From Gilliamella sp. B3022 (GTDB lineage: Bacteria > Pseudomonadota > Gammaproteobacteria > Enterobacterales > Orbaceae): 64,000 nt of DNA. The translations under genes were made by a program, and so were the position numbers. Within the stretch, counting starts at the first letter, position 1, and each line of letters opens with the position of its first letter. This document shows positions 21,938 to 31,489 of this stretch, one piece after another. The stretch covers positions 1,647,306-1,711,305 of the forward strand of contig NZ_CP071867.1 in assembly GCF_028751545.1 (NCBI RefSeq). The letters run 5' to 3'. A model generated the notes under the pieces. The model was not told the origin of the DNA and searched no databases. It saw only the letters and a list, made by a program, of their open reading frames with translations.

Positions 21938-22438
21938 TTAAGTCAATAAATTATACACATCTTTTATATCATCTTGGGTATAACCTCGGGTAACTAAAAA
22001 TTGCATTATCTTTTGTTTTTCCAAGAGATTTTTAACATTAATTTGGTTAAATTTTTTTAATATTTGCTTGTAGGCATTATACGACCAATTAATATCTAAT
22101 TTACTTAAAAGTTCATTAGTTAAGTTATTAGGTAGACCTCGTTGTTTTAATTCCATAGCGATTTTATATCTTCCATAACCTTTATTAGATCTCATAACAA
22201 TATATTTTTCGATATATTGTGTATCGCTCATCCAATTTTGATTAGTACAATATTGAACCACATCAGCAGTTTCAATTTTGAGTTGATTCAATTGCTCATA
22301 GTATTCATCTTCTGAGCTTTTTATTTTTTTTGTAAAAAATTGGATAATTTTATTGGTTAGTTCGTAAGATGAATGATCGCGCTGTGCAAGTAATTGCACA
22401 GCTTTATTTAAGATTAATTTATTGAGTTTTTTATCCAT
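21938..22438 (-). CDS. recX: Regulatory protein RecX
   Basis: Small helical modulator of RecA, 166 aa, with three-helix RecX repeats; recognisable parts are LLAQRDHSSYELTNKI near the N-terminus, MRSNKGYGRYKIAMELKQRGL in the middle and LVTRGYTQDDIKDVYN at the C-terminus. RecX blocks RecA filament extension. It overlaps the recA stop codon by one base (TAATG), which suggests translational coupling and a recA-recX transcript under the LexA-box promoter. Confidence 0.93.
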   Translation of the reverse strand: MDKKLNKLILNKAVQLLAQRDHSSYELTNKIIQFFTKKIKSSEDEYYEQLNQLKIETADVVQYCTNQNWMSDTQYIEKYIVMRSNKGYGRYKIAMELKQRGLPNNLTNELLSKLDINWSYNAYKQILKKFNQINVKNLLEKQKIMQFLVTRGYTQDDIKDVYNLLT

Positions 22439-23484
22439 TATTCAAAGCTTTCATCTTCCGATGCAGTCTCTACGTCCTCAGCAGAAAAAACGGCAGGACT
22501 GTTTAATAATAAATCACGTAGTCTTGTTTCAAGTTCTTCAGCTATTTCTGGATGTTCTTGTAAAAATTTAATTGAATTGGCTTTGCCTTGACCAACTTTT
22601 TCGCCATTGTAGCTATACCAAGCGCCAGCTTTATCAACTAATTTATGTTTGACACCTAGATCAATCAATTCTCCTTCTTTAGAAATACCACAACCGTAAA
22701 GAATTTGAAATTCAGCTTGTCTAAATGGTGCAGCAACTTTATTTTTCACTACTTTTACACGTGTGTCACTACCAATAACATCTTCGCCTTCTTTTACTGC
22801 ACCAATACGTCGAATATCTAAACGAACTGATGCATAGAATTTAAGCGCATTACCGCCAGTTGTTGTTTCTGGATTACCAAACATTACACCGATTTTCATA
22901 CGAATTTGGTTAATAAACACCACTAAGCAGTTAGCATTTTTAATATTTGCGGTTAATTTACGTAAAGCTTGTGACATCAAGCGAGCTTGTAATCCCATAT
23001 GAGAATCACCCATTTCACCTTCAATTTCTGCTTTAGGTGTTAATGCTGCTACTGAGTCAACAATAATAACATCAACAGCACCAGAACGAACTAAGGCATC
23101 ACAAATTTCAAGTGCCTGTTCACCAGTATCAGGTTGAGAAACTAATAAATCATCAACTTGCACGCCTAATTTAGCGGCATAAATTGGATCTAAAGCATGT
23201 TCAGCATCAATAAATGCACATGTTTTGCCTTCTTTTTGCGCTTGTGCAATAACAGATAAAGTTAATGTTGTTTTACCCGATGATTCTGGTCCAAAAATTT
23301 CAACAATTCGACCCATTGGTAAGCCGCCAATACCTAATGCAATATCGAGTCCTAAAGATCCAGTAGAGACAGAATCAACGTCCAACGTTTGGGTATCCCC
23401 TAAACGCATAATAGAACCTTTACCAAATTGTTTTTCTATTTGACTTAATGCAGCCGAAAGTGCTCGTTGTTTGTTTTCGTTCAT
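22438..23484 (-). CDS. recA: DNA recombinase RecA
   Basis: RecA ATPase, 348 aa from the chosen start, for strand exchange and LexA cleavage. Walker A is GPESSGKTT; the MAW motif [11 protein letters not shown] and the L1/L2 loops ([30 protein letters not shown]) are intact; the acidic C-terminus ends [13 protein letters not shown]. The frame extends 12 codons upstream, but Met at 23484 matches the family start [19 protein letters not shown] and has GGAA nearby. Controlled by a LexA box within its promoter spacer. Confidence 0.98.
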   Translation of the reverse strand: MNENKQRALSAALSQIEKQFGKGSIMRLGDTQTLDVDSVSTGSLGLDIALGIGGLPMGRIVEIFGPESSGKTTLTLSVIAQAQKEGKTCAFIDAEHALDPIYAAKLGVQVDDLLVSQPDTGEQALEICDALVRSGAVDVIIVDSVAALTPKAEIEGEMGDSHMGLQARLMSQALRKLTANIKNANCLVVFINQIRMKIGVMFGNPETTTGGNALKFYASVRLDIRRIGAVKEGEDVIGSDTRVKVVKNKVAAPFRQAEFQILYGCGISKEGELIDLGVKHKLVDKAGAWYSYNGEKVGQGKANSIKFLQEHPEIAEELETRLRDLLLNSPAVFSAEDVETASEDESFE

Positions 23485-23520
23485 ATTATAAAATTCCAAT
23501 GAGTTAGTATATTGATACAC

Positions 23521-23548
23521 ATTATACTGTATTGTTATACAGTATCAA
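23521..23548 (-). promoter_or_regulatory. recA promoter with LexA (SOS) box
   Basis: On the minus strand TTGATA (-35) is followed by a 16-bp spacer and TATAAT (-10). The spacer is exactly the LexA box CTGTATAACAATACAG, palindromic in CTGTAT/ATACAG; extended by two bases on each side it still reads TACTG...CAGTA. The same arrangement is known for E. coli recA. SOS induction of recA-recX is thus very likely. Confidence 0.93.
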
Positions 23549-23958
23549 GTTTTTTTTATATCTAATAATCATTTAGTTAATAATGGGAAATCCTTCACAA
23601 TTTTTGTTTAAATATTACTGGTAATAGTTCATTTGATTGTAACAAATAGTGACGAAACGAAAAGATTCAAGATTACATTTAAACAGATGAATGGATTCGA
23701 TAATGATATAATTTTATATACGGTTTTTATAATGTTTTATGCATTTTAATTTTGAGGTAAGATTTTTCATTTAATATATAAAAAACATTTCTTAACCAAC
23801 CGATATACTCAAAAGTGAGTAATCAAATTATGCTAATTTGAGTTGGTAATGCTTTCATAAAAAAATGGCATTTGATATGATGAGTAACGAAGAAGTTTTA
23901 GTCATTTTATATATTAAAAGTAATTATCCCCTTGTGATAAAGTAAAAGTAATGTATCA

Positions 23959-24001
23959 ATTTTTTTACTTAAATATTACGCTAACCTGAAACATCTTTAC
24001 A
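23959..24001 (+). repeat. 43-bp dispersed element, copy A (upstream of pqiA)
   Basis: Two conserved blocks, ATTTTTTTACTTAAA and TAACCTGAAACATCTT followed by one variable base and ACA, flank an 8-base core TATTACGC. A second copy with the same spacing but a different core lies at 30108-30150. This copy ends 30 bases before the pqiA start codon. The remaining 23549-23958 spacer is AT-rich and shows no gene. Confidence 0.7.
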
Positions 24002-24031
24002 TTTAAAGTAACTATCAAATAAAGAGAAATA

Positions 24032-25285
24032 ATGACTGTTGATAAACAACAATATGTTTTATGTTCGCACTGTGATTTGGTCATAGAATTAGCTGATGTA
24101 ACAATAGGTCATAAAGCTATATGTCCTCGTTGTAATACAACTTTAGCCAAAAAAAGCATTAATATGAAATTTCGAGCTGCAATGTATGCGGTTTGTTCAC
24201 TGATTATGATTATTGTAGCTTGCGGTTTTATTTTTATTGATATTCGCCTTGTTGGTAATTTTAATGGTGTAAGTGTTTTAGATATTCCAAAAACCCTTTT
24301 TTTTGATAAATATAGTTATATATCAGCACTTTTTATTTTATTTGTTTTAATTTTTCCCATAATAAATCTTCTAATCATTGGTTTGCTTTGTTCAAAATTT
24401 AAAATATCAAAGTATCGTAAAAGAGATTTATTAATTATTTATGAAAAATTTAAACATTGGTGTATGCCTGAAATATTTATCACAGGCATTTTGGTTAGCT
24501 TCGTAAAACTAATGAGTTATGGCAGTATAGGTGTCACAAGTACATTTTGGGCATTTTGTTTATTTGTATTTTTTTATATAAAAGCCCAAGTTATTTTTTC
24601 ACCAGAAACAATTTGGGAAGAAATTCATACTAATAATTTTGCTCAAACACCATTAAAAGTTGGTAAAACGGCAATAAGTCAAAACTTGAAGTTGTGCGGT
24701 TGTTGCCATGCCATGATGCCAATAGCTTTTGGTAAATGCCCAAGATGTAAACAAAAAAGTGCCGTGAGAAATCGCGATAAAATACAGTGGACGATAGCGT
24801 TATTAGTTACTTCACTAATTATCTATATTCCTGCGAATGTATTTGGGATCATGATAACGGTAGTTTTTGGTTCACCATCAACATCGACAATTATGGATGG
24901 TGTTATTTATATGTGGCAGGCAGGTGATGTGCCTGTGGCATTAGTTATTTTTATTGCCAGTATCGTTATTCCAATTTTGAAAATAATTTCATTAAGCTGG
25001 CTTTGCTATTTTGCAATAGCAGTGAAAAGAAAAAATAAGCATAATTGCCTGCAAATGAAGAAATTGTATGGTGCAGTTGAGTTTATTGGTAAATGGTCAA
25101 TGATTGATATATTTGTTGTATCGGTTGTTTGTTCACTAGTTAGAAATCAACAAATGATGGGGGTTTATCCTGATATAGGAGTTACTTTTTTCGCAACCGT
25201 TGTGATTATTACTATGATTGCATCACAAAAATTTGATCCGCGCTTAATTTGGGATCACTCTCCAGTTAAAAGTTATAATAAATAG
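24032..25285 (+). CDS. pqiA: Intermembrane transport protein PqiA
   Basis: Inner-membrane protein of 417 aa with two PqiA domains, each four helices preceded by a zinc-ribbon: Cys11, Cys14, Cys31, Cys34 at the N-terminus and a CGCCHAMMP...CPRC ribbon near residues 230-250. It works with the MCE protein PqiB and lipoprotein PqiC in lipid transport between inner and outer membranes, and is induced by superoxide in E. coli. Start supported by AAAGAG. pqiB follows after 7 bases. The LetA/YebS paralog is an alternative, but the three-gene pqiABC layout and PqiB length decide it. Confidence 0.9.
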   Translation: MTVDKQQYVLCSHCDLVIELADVTIGHKAICPRCNTTLAKKSINMKFRAAMYAVCSLIMIIVACGFIFIDIRLVGNFNGVSVLDIPKTLFFDKYSYISALFILFVLIFPIINLLIIGLLCSKFKISKYRKRDLLIIYEKFKHWCMPEIFITGILVSFVKLMSYGSIGVTSTFWAFCLFVFFYIKAQVIFSPETIWEEIHTNNFAQTPLKVGKTAISQNLKLCGCCHAMMPIAFGKCPRCKQKSAVRNRDKIQWTIALLVTSLIIYIPANVFGIMITVVFGSPSTSTIMDGVIYMWQAGDVPVALVIFIASIVIPILKIISLSWLCYFAIAVKRKNKHNCLQMKKLYGAVEFIGKWSMIDIFVVSVVCSLVRNQQMMGVYPDIGVTFFATVVIITMIASQKFDPRLIWDHSPVKSYNK

Positions 25286-25292
25286 GAATACT

Positions 25293-26930
25293 ATGGCAAC
25301 ATCAAGTAAATTAGCGAAAATCATCAAAATTCGAGCTATCTCGGCTATATGGATTATTCCAATTGTTACTGCAATTGTTGGTCTTTGGATCATCTATTCG
25401 CATTTTGCTGATAGAGGGACTTCTTTTACCTTACTTGCGAAAGATGCAAGTGGTATTGTCGCAGGCAAAACAGTTATAAAAAACCGTAGTGTTGATATCG
25501 GTATTGTCGATGAAGTAACTTTATCAAAAGATTTTGAAAAAGTGGTTATTAAAGGTCGGATCTATAATGATATGGAACCACTTCTAAAAAATGATTCTAT
25601 TTTTTGGGTTGTCAAACCGGAGATTGGTCGTGATGGTGTGACAGGGTTAGGCACTATTGTATCTGGTGTTTATATTGAGTTAGCGTCAGGAAACGATACG
25701 CATAATTTCAAAAATAATCCTTTTATACTATCCGATACTCCACCATTATCTGATCCAAGTATTAAAGGAATTCGAGTCAATCTTGAAAGTGATCAAAATG
25801 GTGTGATTCCACGTGGAGCATCAGTGATGTTTCATGGTTATCGTGTTGGTAATGTTGAAACTTCCGAGTTTGATATTAATTCACGTAAAATGAAATACCA
25901 AATTTTTATTACTAAACCTTATGATGCTTTAGTCACTCAAAATGTCCGCTTTTGGAAGGAAGGAGGCATTGATTTAACATTGTCTTCGTCCGGTGCTAGT
26001 CTGAACGTACCTTCCTTAGATGTTTTAATGTCTGGTGGGATTAGTTTTGATTTGCCGGATGGCTCTAAGTTAGGAGCGCCAGCTGAGCAATATGCAGTAT
26101 ATAAATTATATGAAAATAAAAAATCAATTCAAGATTCACAATACACAGAATATAAAGAGTTTCTGATTATGCTCTCTGAATCCATATCAGGATTGGTTGA
26201 AGGGGCACCTGTTGAATATCATGGTATTCGGCTAGGTACAGTATCAAAAGTCCCATTTTATACAGCTGAAATGTTAGATAAAACATCTATTTTAAATCAA
26301 AAAGTACCTGTTTTAATCAGGATTGAGCCCGATCGCTTATCGGAATGGGTTGATGAAAAGATCGATATCGCAACCTTAATAATGAATGAGCAAAAAAATG
26401 GATTAAGAGCCTCGTTAAAAACTTCTAATATGTTTACAGGTGCGCTTTATATTGATCTTGATTTTTATCCTGAATTAAAAAATAAATATAATGCCAACTT
26501 ATCCAATCAATATGGTTATAGTACTATAGAAACAACGTCAACAGGTATTGCTCAAATTCAAGCCAAAGTCATGCAGTTATTAGACAATTTTAATCATTTA
26601 CCATTGAATAATACTATGACGGAATTTAATAAATCGCTCGCTTCAAGTCAGCGCTTAATAAATTCATTAAATCAAATAATGGCAAGTAATGAAATGCAAA
26701 ATATGCCAAAAGATCTACAAAAAACCTTAAGAACATTAAATGATACCATGAAAGGCATACAACCAGGATCAGAACTTAATAAGCAAATGAATGAGAGTTT
26801 GCAAAAAGTTCAACAAATGATGGATGAATTAACGCCATTACTTAATACACTCAATGATAAAAGTAATGCATTGATTTTCTCAGCTCCGATTAAGAAAGAT
26901 CAAGAACCGAAAGCAAAGGGTAAAAAATAA
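25293..26930 (+). CDS. pqiB: Intermembrane transport protein PqiB (MCE family)
   Basis: Membrane-anchored periplasmic protein, 545 aa, matching E. coli PqiB length. One N-terminal helix at about residues 15-35 (SAIWIIPIVTAIVGLWIIY) is followed by three MCE domains (about 45-145, 160-260 and 285-400) and a long C-terminal coiled coil rich in Asn and Gln. In PqiB the MCE rings and coiled coil form a needle across the periplasm for lipids. Overlaps the start of pqiC by one base (TAATG), suggesting coupled translation. Confidence 0.93.
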   Translation: MATSSKLAKIIKIRAISAIWIIPIVTAIVGLWIIYSHFADRGTSFTLLAKDASGIVAGKTVIKNRSVDIGIVDEVTLSKDFEKVVIKGRIYNDMEPLLKNDSIFWVVKPEIGRDGVTGLGTIVSGVYIELASGNDTHNFKNNPFILSDTPPLSDPSIKGIRVNLESDQNGVIPRGASVMFHGYRVGNVETSEFDINSRKMKYQIFITKPYDALVTQNVRFWKEGGIDLTLSSSGASLNVPSLDVLMSGGISFDLPDGSKLGAPAEQYAVYKLYENKKSIQDSQYTEYKEFLIMLSESISGLVEGAPVEYHGIRLGTVSKVPFYTAEMLDKTSILNQKVPVLIRIEPDRLSEWVDEKIDIATLIMNEQKNGLRASLKTSNMFTGALYIDLDFYPELKNKYNANLSNQYGYSTIETTSTGIAQIQAKVMQLLDNFNHLPLNNTMTEFNKSLASSQRLINSLNQIMASNEMQNMPKDLQKTLRTLNDTMKGIQPGSELNKQMNESLQKVQQMMDELTPLLNTLNDKSNALIFSAPIKKDQEPKAKGKK

Positions 26931-27514
26931 TGAATAAGATGATGAGAAATTTACTTCTAACATTTTGCGGAACTGCATTTATGTTATTAGTTGGCTGTTC
27001 AACGAATATACCTAACAAAAGTTATTTCCAATTAGCTACTAGTTTACCTATTCAAACACCAAAAACATTGAAATCAACCGATCGTTTTCTAATGATCGAC
27101 TCAGTTGATGTGGTCAGTTTTTTAAATAAGTCTGGTATTGTTTTGCAAACAGAAGATATCAAGTATGTCACAGCAACAAATAATTTATGGGTTTCGACGC
27201 TTTCTCAACAGCTTGAAGAACGTTTAGTACAAGATTTAAGTTTGTTACTACCAGATTATTTGGTTTCGAGTACATCTTTGACCACACCAACATTAACTGT
27301 GAAACTTTTTATTGATGGTTTTCATGGTAGTTATAATGGTGATGCAATTATAAAAGGACGTTGGATTGTTACTGATAATAAAAATCATATTGAAACAAAA
27401 CCATTTGAACGCCATGTTCCATTAGCAAAAAATGGTTATGATGCTTTAGTTAAAGCATTGTCAAAAGGTTGGCAAGAAGAAGAGCAAGATTTTGTTTATT
27501 CTATAACACATTAA
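26930..27514 (+). CDS. pqiC: PqiC-like lipoprotein (ABC_trans_aux / DUF330)
   Basis: Outer-membrane lipoprotein, 194 aa, with lipobox LLVGC (Cys23). Body matches the ABC-type transport auxiliary lipoprotein family: an opening SYFQLATSLP strand, a central DVVSFLNKSGIVLQTEDIKY and late LTVKLFIDGFHGSYNGDAIIKGRW. In E. coli PqiC is the outer-membrane end of the PqiB needle. Third gene of pqiABC, translationally coupled to pqiB and followed by a strong hairpin. Confidence 0.9.
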   Translation: MNKMMRNLLLTFCGTAFMLLVGCSTNIPNKSYFQLATSLPIQTPKTLKSTDRFLMIDSVDVVSFLNKSGIVLQTEDIKYVTATNNLWVSTLSQQLEERLVQDLSLLLPDYLVSSTSLTTPTLTVKLFIDGFHGSYNGDAIIKGRWIVTDNKNHIETKPFERHVPLAKNGYDALVKALSKGWQEEEQDFVYSITH

Positions 27515-27520
27515 ATTATT

Positions 27521-27552
27521 AAATATTCCGTCAGAATTCTGGCGGAATATTT
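27521..27552. terminator. Bidirectional hairpin between pqiC and pabB-like gene
   Basis: AAATATTCCG-TC and GG-CGGAATATTT form a long near-perfect stem around AGAATTCT, six bases after the pqiC stop and 13 bases before the end of the convergent pabBC gene. T-rich sequence on both sides is weak, but the position suits a shared terminator. Confidence 0.7.
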
Positions 27553-27565
27553 AAATAATAAAAGA

Positions 27566-29320
27566 TCACAAGAGCCGCTTAAACCGATCAAATACTTTAT
27601 TATCAATTTCAACCCATTTACGAACACTATTAATAAAGGCAATTTTATCTGCATTTAATAATTCGTTAATTAAGATTGTTTTTTCAATTATTTGTTTTTT
27701 ATCCAAATAAAATTGTCGCATAGTACCAGCCAATAATCCCGATTCAATTTTAGGTGTTACCCATTGATTATTAATCAATAGCACAAGATTGCCGTTAACA
27801 AATTCAGTTATTTCATTATATTGATTAAAATTAATATATTCCTTACCTATAGTTAATTGTGGGAAATGTTCACGGTTTGATGTTTTGTGATACAAATAGA
27901 CATTTTTGTTATTCACGCATTGTGGTGCCAATACGATTTCATTAATGTTCATAGCTGTATTAATAACATCTTTACTTATTTTCCATTGACCATCTTGTTG
28001 TAGTAAAATTCTGATTTTATAACTACCTTCAGTATCTGAATTGGCTAATTTAACCAATTGCAATTTGATAGATTCAATATCACATTTAAAATCAAAATAG
28101 CTAGCCGAATCAGTCAGTCTGGTTAAATGTTCATTGAGTAATAAAAATTGCCCATTTTCTAATAATAATGATTCAATAAGATATCGAGGAGTCGTTGTTG
28201 TGGAGTTTAATATAGCGGTCTTAGCTAAAATTTCCTCGTATTCATCGTGTGATGTTGAATCCCAAGTGATTCCTCCTCCAACACCATAATGTATCTGCTG
28301 ATTGTGAATGGTTAACGTCCGAATTGGAATATTAAATATTGCTGCTTTCCTATAGGGTTTAATGTAACCTATGGTTCCACAGTATATGCCTCTAGGTGAG
28401 TTCTCCGTGTCTGCAATGATCCGCATTGTACTTGTTTTAGGTGCACCAGTAATTGAACCACAAGGAAACAATGCTTGAAAAATTTGATACAAACTGACAT
28501 TTTCTGCTAATTCAGCTTGAATGGTTGAGGTTAACTGCCAAACGGTAGGGTATTTTTCGGTAGAAAATAATTTGGGTACAATGACTGATCCTGTCTTAGC
28601 AATTCGGCTTAAATCATTACGTAATAAATCAACAATCATCATATTTTCAGCCTGATTTTTCTCAGAAAATAATGTTTCTAACTGTTGTTTATCATGTTGA
28701 TTATTTAAACCACGAGCAGCGGTTCCTTTCATCGGCCTTGTCGTAATCGTTTGATTGTCTAATTTAAAAAATAGCTCAGGTGAAATTGATAAAATCTGAT
28801 AATGTTCAAATTCAAGATAAGCACAATAATGCGCTTGGTTATTTTTTTGTAAAAATTTATAGTAATTAAAGGCATTATCATTAAATGGTGCACTAAATTG
28901 AATCGTGTAATTGGTTTGATAAGTATTTCCTAATTCAATTTGTCCGCGGATATAGTCGATTTTTTGATTATATTCTTCAATTGAAGTATCGCATTTTAAA
29001 TCGAACAGAGAAGGTTGATAATCATTTTTGGTTGATGATTCAACTATTGAATAATCCCTGTAAATACCAAAGAGTAACACAGGTAATGCATCACTTGAGT
29101 TAGAGATTTTTTTGGTTCTATTTGCTTGATTAAATCCCATTGCACTTTCATAAGCAAGATAACCGACCGCATAAAAGCCTTGCTGAGTGAATTTTTCAAT
29201 TGCATCTAATTGCTGTTTAACAGTAGTGTAATCGTTAGATCTCAAAATTGTTATTGGGTCAGAAAAACATTTCTGTTGATTCTCAAAATCAATATACATT
29301 TTCATATTCATTTTACTCAT
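27566..29320 (-). CDS. pabB: Fused aminodeoxychorismate synthase component I / 4-amino-4-deoxychorismate lyase (PabB-PabC)
   Basis: 584-aa fusion for p-aminobenzoate synthesis in the folate pathway. Residues about 1-345 form the chorismate-binding domain: TTRPMKGTAARG supplies the PabB-type catalytic Lys, and CGSITGAPKTSTMRII and YCGTIGYIKP are hallmark motifs. From about 355 to the end is a class IV aminotransferase-fold (PabC-like) domain with YLYHKTSNREHF carrying the likely PLP Lys and NEITEFVNGN. It overlaps pabA by eight bases (ATGAGTAA), so amidotransferase and synthase are made together. Three more in-frame Met codons follow the first within eight residues. Confidence 0.88.
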   Translation of the reverse strand: MSKMNMKMYIDFENQQKCFSDPITILRSNDYTTVKQQLDAIEKFTQQGFYAVGYLAYESAMGFNQANRTKKISNSSDALPVLLFGIYRDYSIVESSTKNDYQPSLFDLKCDTSIEEYNQKIDYIRGQIELGNTYQTNYTIQFSAPFNDNAFNYYKFLQKNNQAHYCAYLEFEHYQILSISPELFFKLDNQTITTRPMKGTAARGLNNQHDKQQLETLFSEKNQAENMMIVDLLRNDLSRIAKTGSVIVPKLFSTEKYPTVWQLTSTIQAELAENVSLYQIFQALFPCGSITGAPKTSTMRIIADTENSPRGIYCGTIGYIKPYRKAAIFNIPIRTLTIHNQQIHYGVGGGITWDSTSHDEYEEILAKTAILNSTTTTPRYLIESLLLENGQFLLLNEHLTRLTDSASYFDFKCDIESIKLQLVKLANSDTEGSYKIRILLQQDGQWKISKDVINTAMNINEIVLAPQCVNNKNVYLYHKTSNREHFPQLTIGKEYINFNQYNEITEFVNGNLVLLINNQWVTPKIESGLLAGTMRQFYLDKKQIIEKTILINELLNADKIAFINSVRKWVEIDNKVFDRFKRLL

Positions 29321-29882
29321 ATATAAAATTATGAATCATTTGTAAACCTGATTCTGTTTTGATTGCTTCTGGATGAAATTGTACCGATTCAATAGGTAAT
29401 GTCTTATGACGTAATCCCATAATAAGACCTTGTTTGTTGCGCGCAGTAACAATTAGTGGAGAGTTTGTGTGAGATAAATTGTCGTTAACAATTAAAGAGT
29501 GATAGCGAACTATAGAAAGCGGGTTTTTAATGCCTTTAAATAATCCTTGACCATCATGTGTAATTTCATCGATTTTGCCGTGCATAGGTAAAGGTGCTTT
29601 ACAAATAGAATAACCATAATACTGTGCAATCGCTTGATGTCCCAAACAAATTCCTAATATAGGGCAATAATGAGCAAATTCAGCAATCACAGTAAGTGAT
29701 ACTCCGGCATTACTTGGTGTTCCTGGGCCAGGTGAAATAATTATTTTAGCAAAGGGGAGCTGTTTTATTTGTTCAATGGTCATTTCATCATTTTTTATCA
29801 CTTGGACAGTTGCATCCAATCGGCATAAATAATCATATATATTGAACGTAAAAGAATCATAATTATCTATTAATAGTATCAA
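29313..29882 (-). CDS. pabA: Aminodeoxychorismate synthase glutamine amidotransferase (PabA)
   Basis: Class I glutamine amidotransferase, 189 aa, delivering ammonia to PabB. Opening MILLIDNYDSFTFNIYDYL, oxyanion-strand ISPGPGTP, catalytic Cys in GICLGHQAIAQ, and His-Glu in QFHPEAI are all in place. Could also serve anthranilate synthase as TrpG in some species, but coupling to a PabB-PabC fusion with a PabB-type Lys points to folate. First gene of the pair, promoter within 29883-30100. Confidence 0.9.
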   Translation of the reverse strand: MILLIDNYDSFTFNIYDYLCRLDATVQVIKNDEMTIEQIKQLPFAKIIISPGPGTPSNAGVSLTVIAEFAHYCPILGICLGHQAIAQYYGYSICKAPLPMHGKIDEITHDGQGLFKGIKNPLSIVRYHSLIVNDNLSHTNSPLIVTARNKQGLIMGLRHKTLPIESVQFHPEAIKTESGLQMIHNFIYE

Positions 29883-30107
29883 AATATTTTCCGTTAATTA
29901 AAAAAATTCTTTGTCAACTTGGTAATGATGTAAATCATCATTATAAATGATAAGACACTACAGCCGACATTATCGATAACACTTTTATTACATTGATTTG
30001 ATTAATCAAGTTAGCTTTAGTTTAAATCTGTATACTTCTGGCTCCATTATACAAGCAAGAAACTCAAATGAGAGATGATTGCTAACTTAATATTGCACAT
30101 TATTCTT

Positions 30108-30150
30108 ATTTTTTTACTTAAACGTACCCATAACCTGAAACATCTTGACA
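30108..30150 (+). repeat. 43-bp dispersed element, copy B (upstream of rspA)
   Basis: Same two blocks as copy A, ATTTTTTTACTTAAA and TAACCTGAAACATCTT, with the same 8-base gap but a different core (CGTACCCA). The right end reads CTTGACA. It lies 109 bases before rspA and immediately left of the CRP-like site. Confidence 0.7.
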
Positions 30151-30161
30151 AGATTACCTTA

Positions 30162-30207
30162 TTTTTGTGATGCCACTCGCAAAAACATACAACTCTACTT
30201 GTATGGT
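30162..30207 (+). promoter_or_regulatory. CRP-like site and palindromic operator in the rspA promoter
   Basis: TTTTTGTGATGCCACTCGCAAAAA contains TGTGA-N6-TCGCA (30166-30181), one base from the CRP consensus, with symmetric T and A flanks. A perfect inverted repeat ATACAA-CTCTAC-TTGTAT follows at 30187-30204 and overlaps a -10-like TATGGT at 30202-30207. With that -10 the CRP site sits at about -41.5. The model is CRP activation plus repression by the GntR-type regulator of the cluster; both are inference. Confidence 0.55.
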
Positions 30208-30259
30208 AGTATTAATATCGCTATTTTTGTGATGCTTAATTTCTACAAAGAGGTATCAA

Positions 30260-31474
30260 ATGAAAATAATTAAAGCCGAAGTTTTTGTATGCAGTCCAGG
30301 ACGAAACTTTGTCACATTGAAAATAACTACAGATGAAGGGGTTTGTGGTATTGGTGATGCAACACTTAATGGACGTGAATTATCAGTGGCTTCTTATCTT
30401 AAAGATCATCTTTGCCCACAATTAATAGGGAGAGATGCCAGTCAAATAGAAGATATTTTTCAATATTTCTATAAAGGTGCCTATTGGCGTCGAGGCCCCG
30501 TGACGATGTCAGCGATATCTGCCATAGATATGGCGTTATGGGATATCAAAGGTAAAGTTGCCAATATGCCACTTTATCAATTATTGGGCGGTGCTTCACG
30601 CACTGGCGTAATGGTGTATTGTCATACTACAGGAAAAGATATTGGAGAAGCATTGGATGATTATGCTAGACATAAAGAGATGGGTTTTAAAGCAATTCGA
30701 GTCCAATGCGGTATACCGGGAATGAAAACGACATATGGTCAAAGCAAAGGGAAAAATCTGGCATATGAGCCTGCTACGCGTGGCAATTATCCTGAAGAGC
30801 AGTTTTGGGCAACAGATAAATATCTCGACTTTACACCAAAATTGTTTGAAGCGGTAAGAAGCAAATTCGGTTTCAACGAGCATTTATTACATGATATGCA
30901 CCATCGCTTAACTCCAATTGAAGCTGCGCGTTTTGGTAAAAGTATTGAGGATTATCGTCTATTTTGGATGGAAGATCCAACACCTGCAGAAAATCAAGAA
31001 TGTTTCCGTCTAATTCGTCAACATACAGTTACTCCCATTGCTGTCGGTGAAGTATTTAACAGTATATGGGATTGCAAACAGCTAATTGAAGAACAGTTGA
31101 TTGATTATATCCGAACTACAATTACTCATGCAGGTGGTATTACTCACATGCGTCGTATTGCTGATTTTGCTGCACTTTATCAAGTTAGAACTGGCTCTCA
31201 TGGACCATCTGATTTATCACCAATTTGTCATGCTGCTGCTCTACATTTTGATATGTGGGTACCTAACTTTGGTGTACAGGAGTTTATGGGCTACTCAGAA
31301 CAAATGTTAGAAGTCTTTTCACCTAATTGGACTTTTAATGATGGTTATATGCATCCAAGTGATGAACCGGGTTTAGGTATCGATTTTGATGAAAAACTCG
31401 CCAAAAAATACCCATACAACCCAGCTTATCTGCCAATTGCTCGTTTAGAAGATGGCACTTTATGGAATTGGTAA
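30260..31474 (+). CDS. rspA: D-mannonate dehydratase family protein RspA
   Basis: Enolase-superfamily sugar-acid dehydratase, 404 aa, near identical in layout to E. coli RspA. Likely residues: Arg147 and Tyr159 on the specificity loop, metal ligands Asp212, Glu238 (MEDP) and Glu264 (VGE), and His314. It should dehydrate D-mannonate to 2-keto-3-deoxygluconate. The loop reads SHGPSD with Pro316; from memory, Pro rather than Ala here marks members with low catalytic efficiency, which have been linked to L-gulonate or L-idonate pathways. Heads the rspAB-MFS-oxidoreductase run; rspB begins 15 bases later. Confidence 0.93.
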   Translation: MKIIKAEVFVCSPGRNFVTLKITTDEGVCGIGDATLNGRELSVASYLKDHLCPQLIGRDASQIEDIFQYFYKGAYWRRGPVTMSAISAIDMALWDIKGKVANMPLYQLLGGASRTGVMVYCHTTGKDIGEALDDYARHKEMGFKAIRVQCGIPGMKTTYGQSKGKNLAYEPATRGNYPEEQFWATDKYLDFTPKLFEAVRSKFGFNEHLLHDMHHRLTPIEAARFGKSIEDYRLFWMEDPTPAENQECFRLIRQHTVTPIAVGEVFNSIWDCKQLIEEQLIDYIRTTITHAGGITHMRRIADFAALYQVRTGSHGPSDLSPICHAAALHFDMWVPNFGVQEFMGYSEQMLEVFSPNWTFNDGYMHPSDEPGLGIDFDEKLAKKYPYNPAYLPIARLEDGTLWNW

Positions 31475-31489
31475 GTTCAAGGAGTTTAT

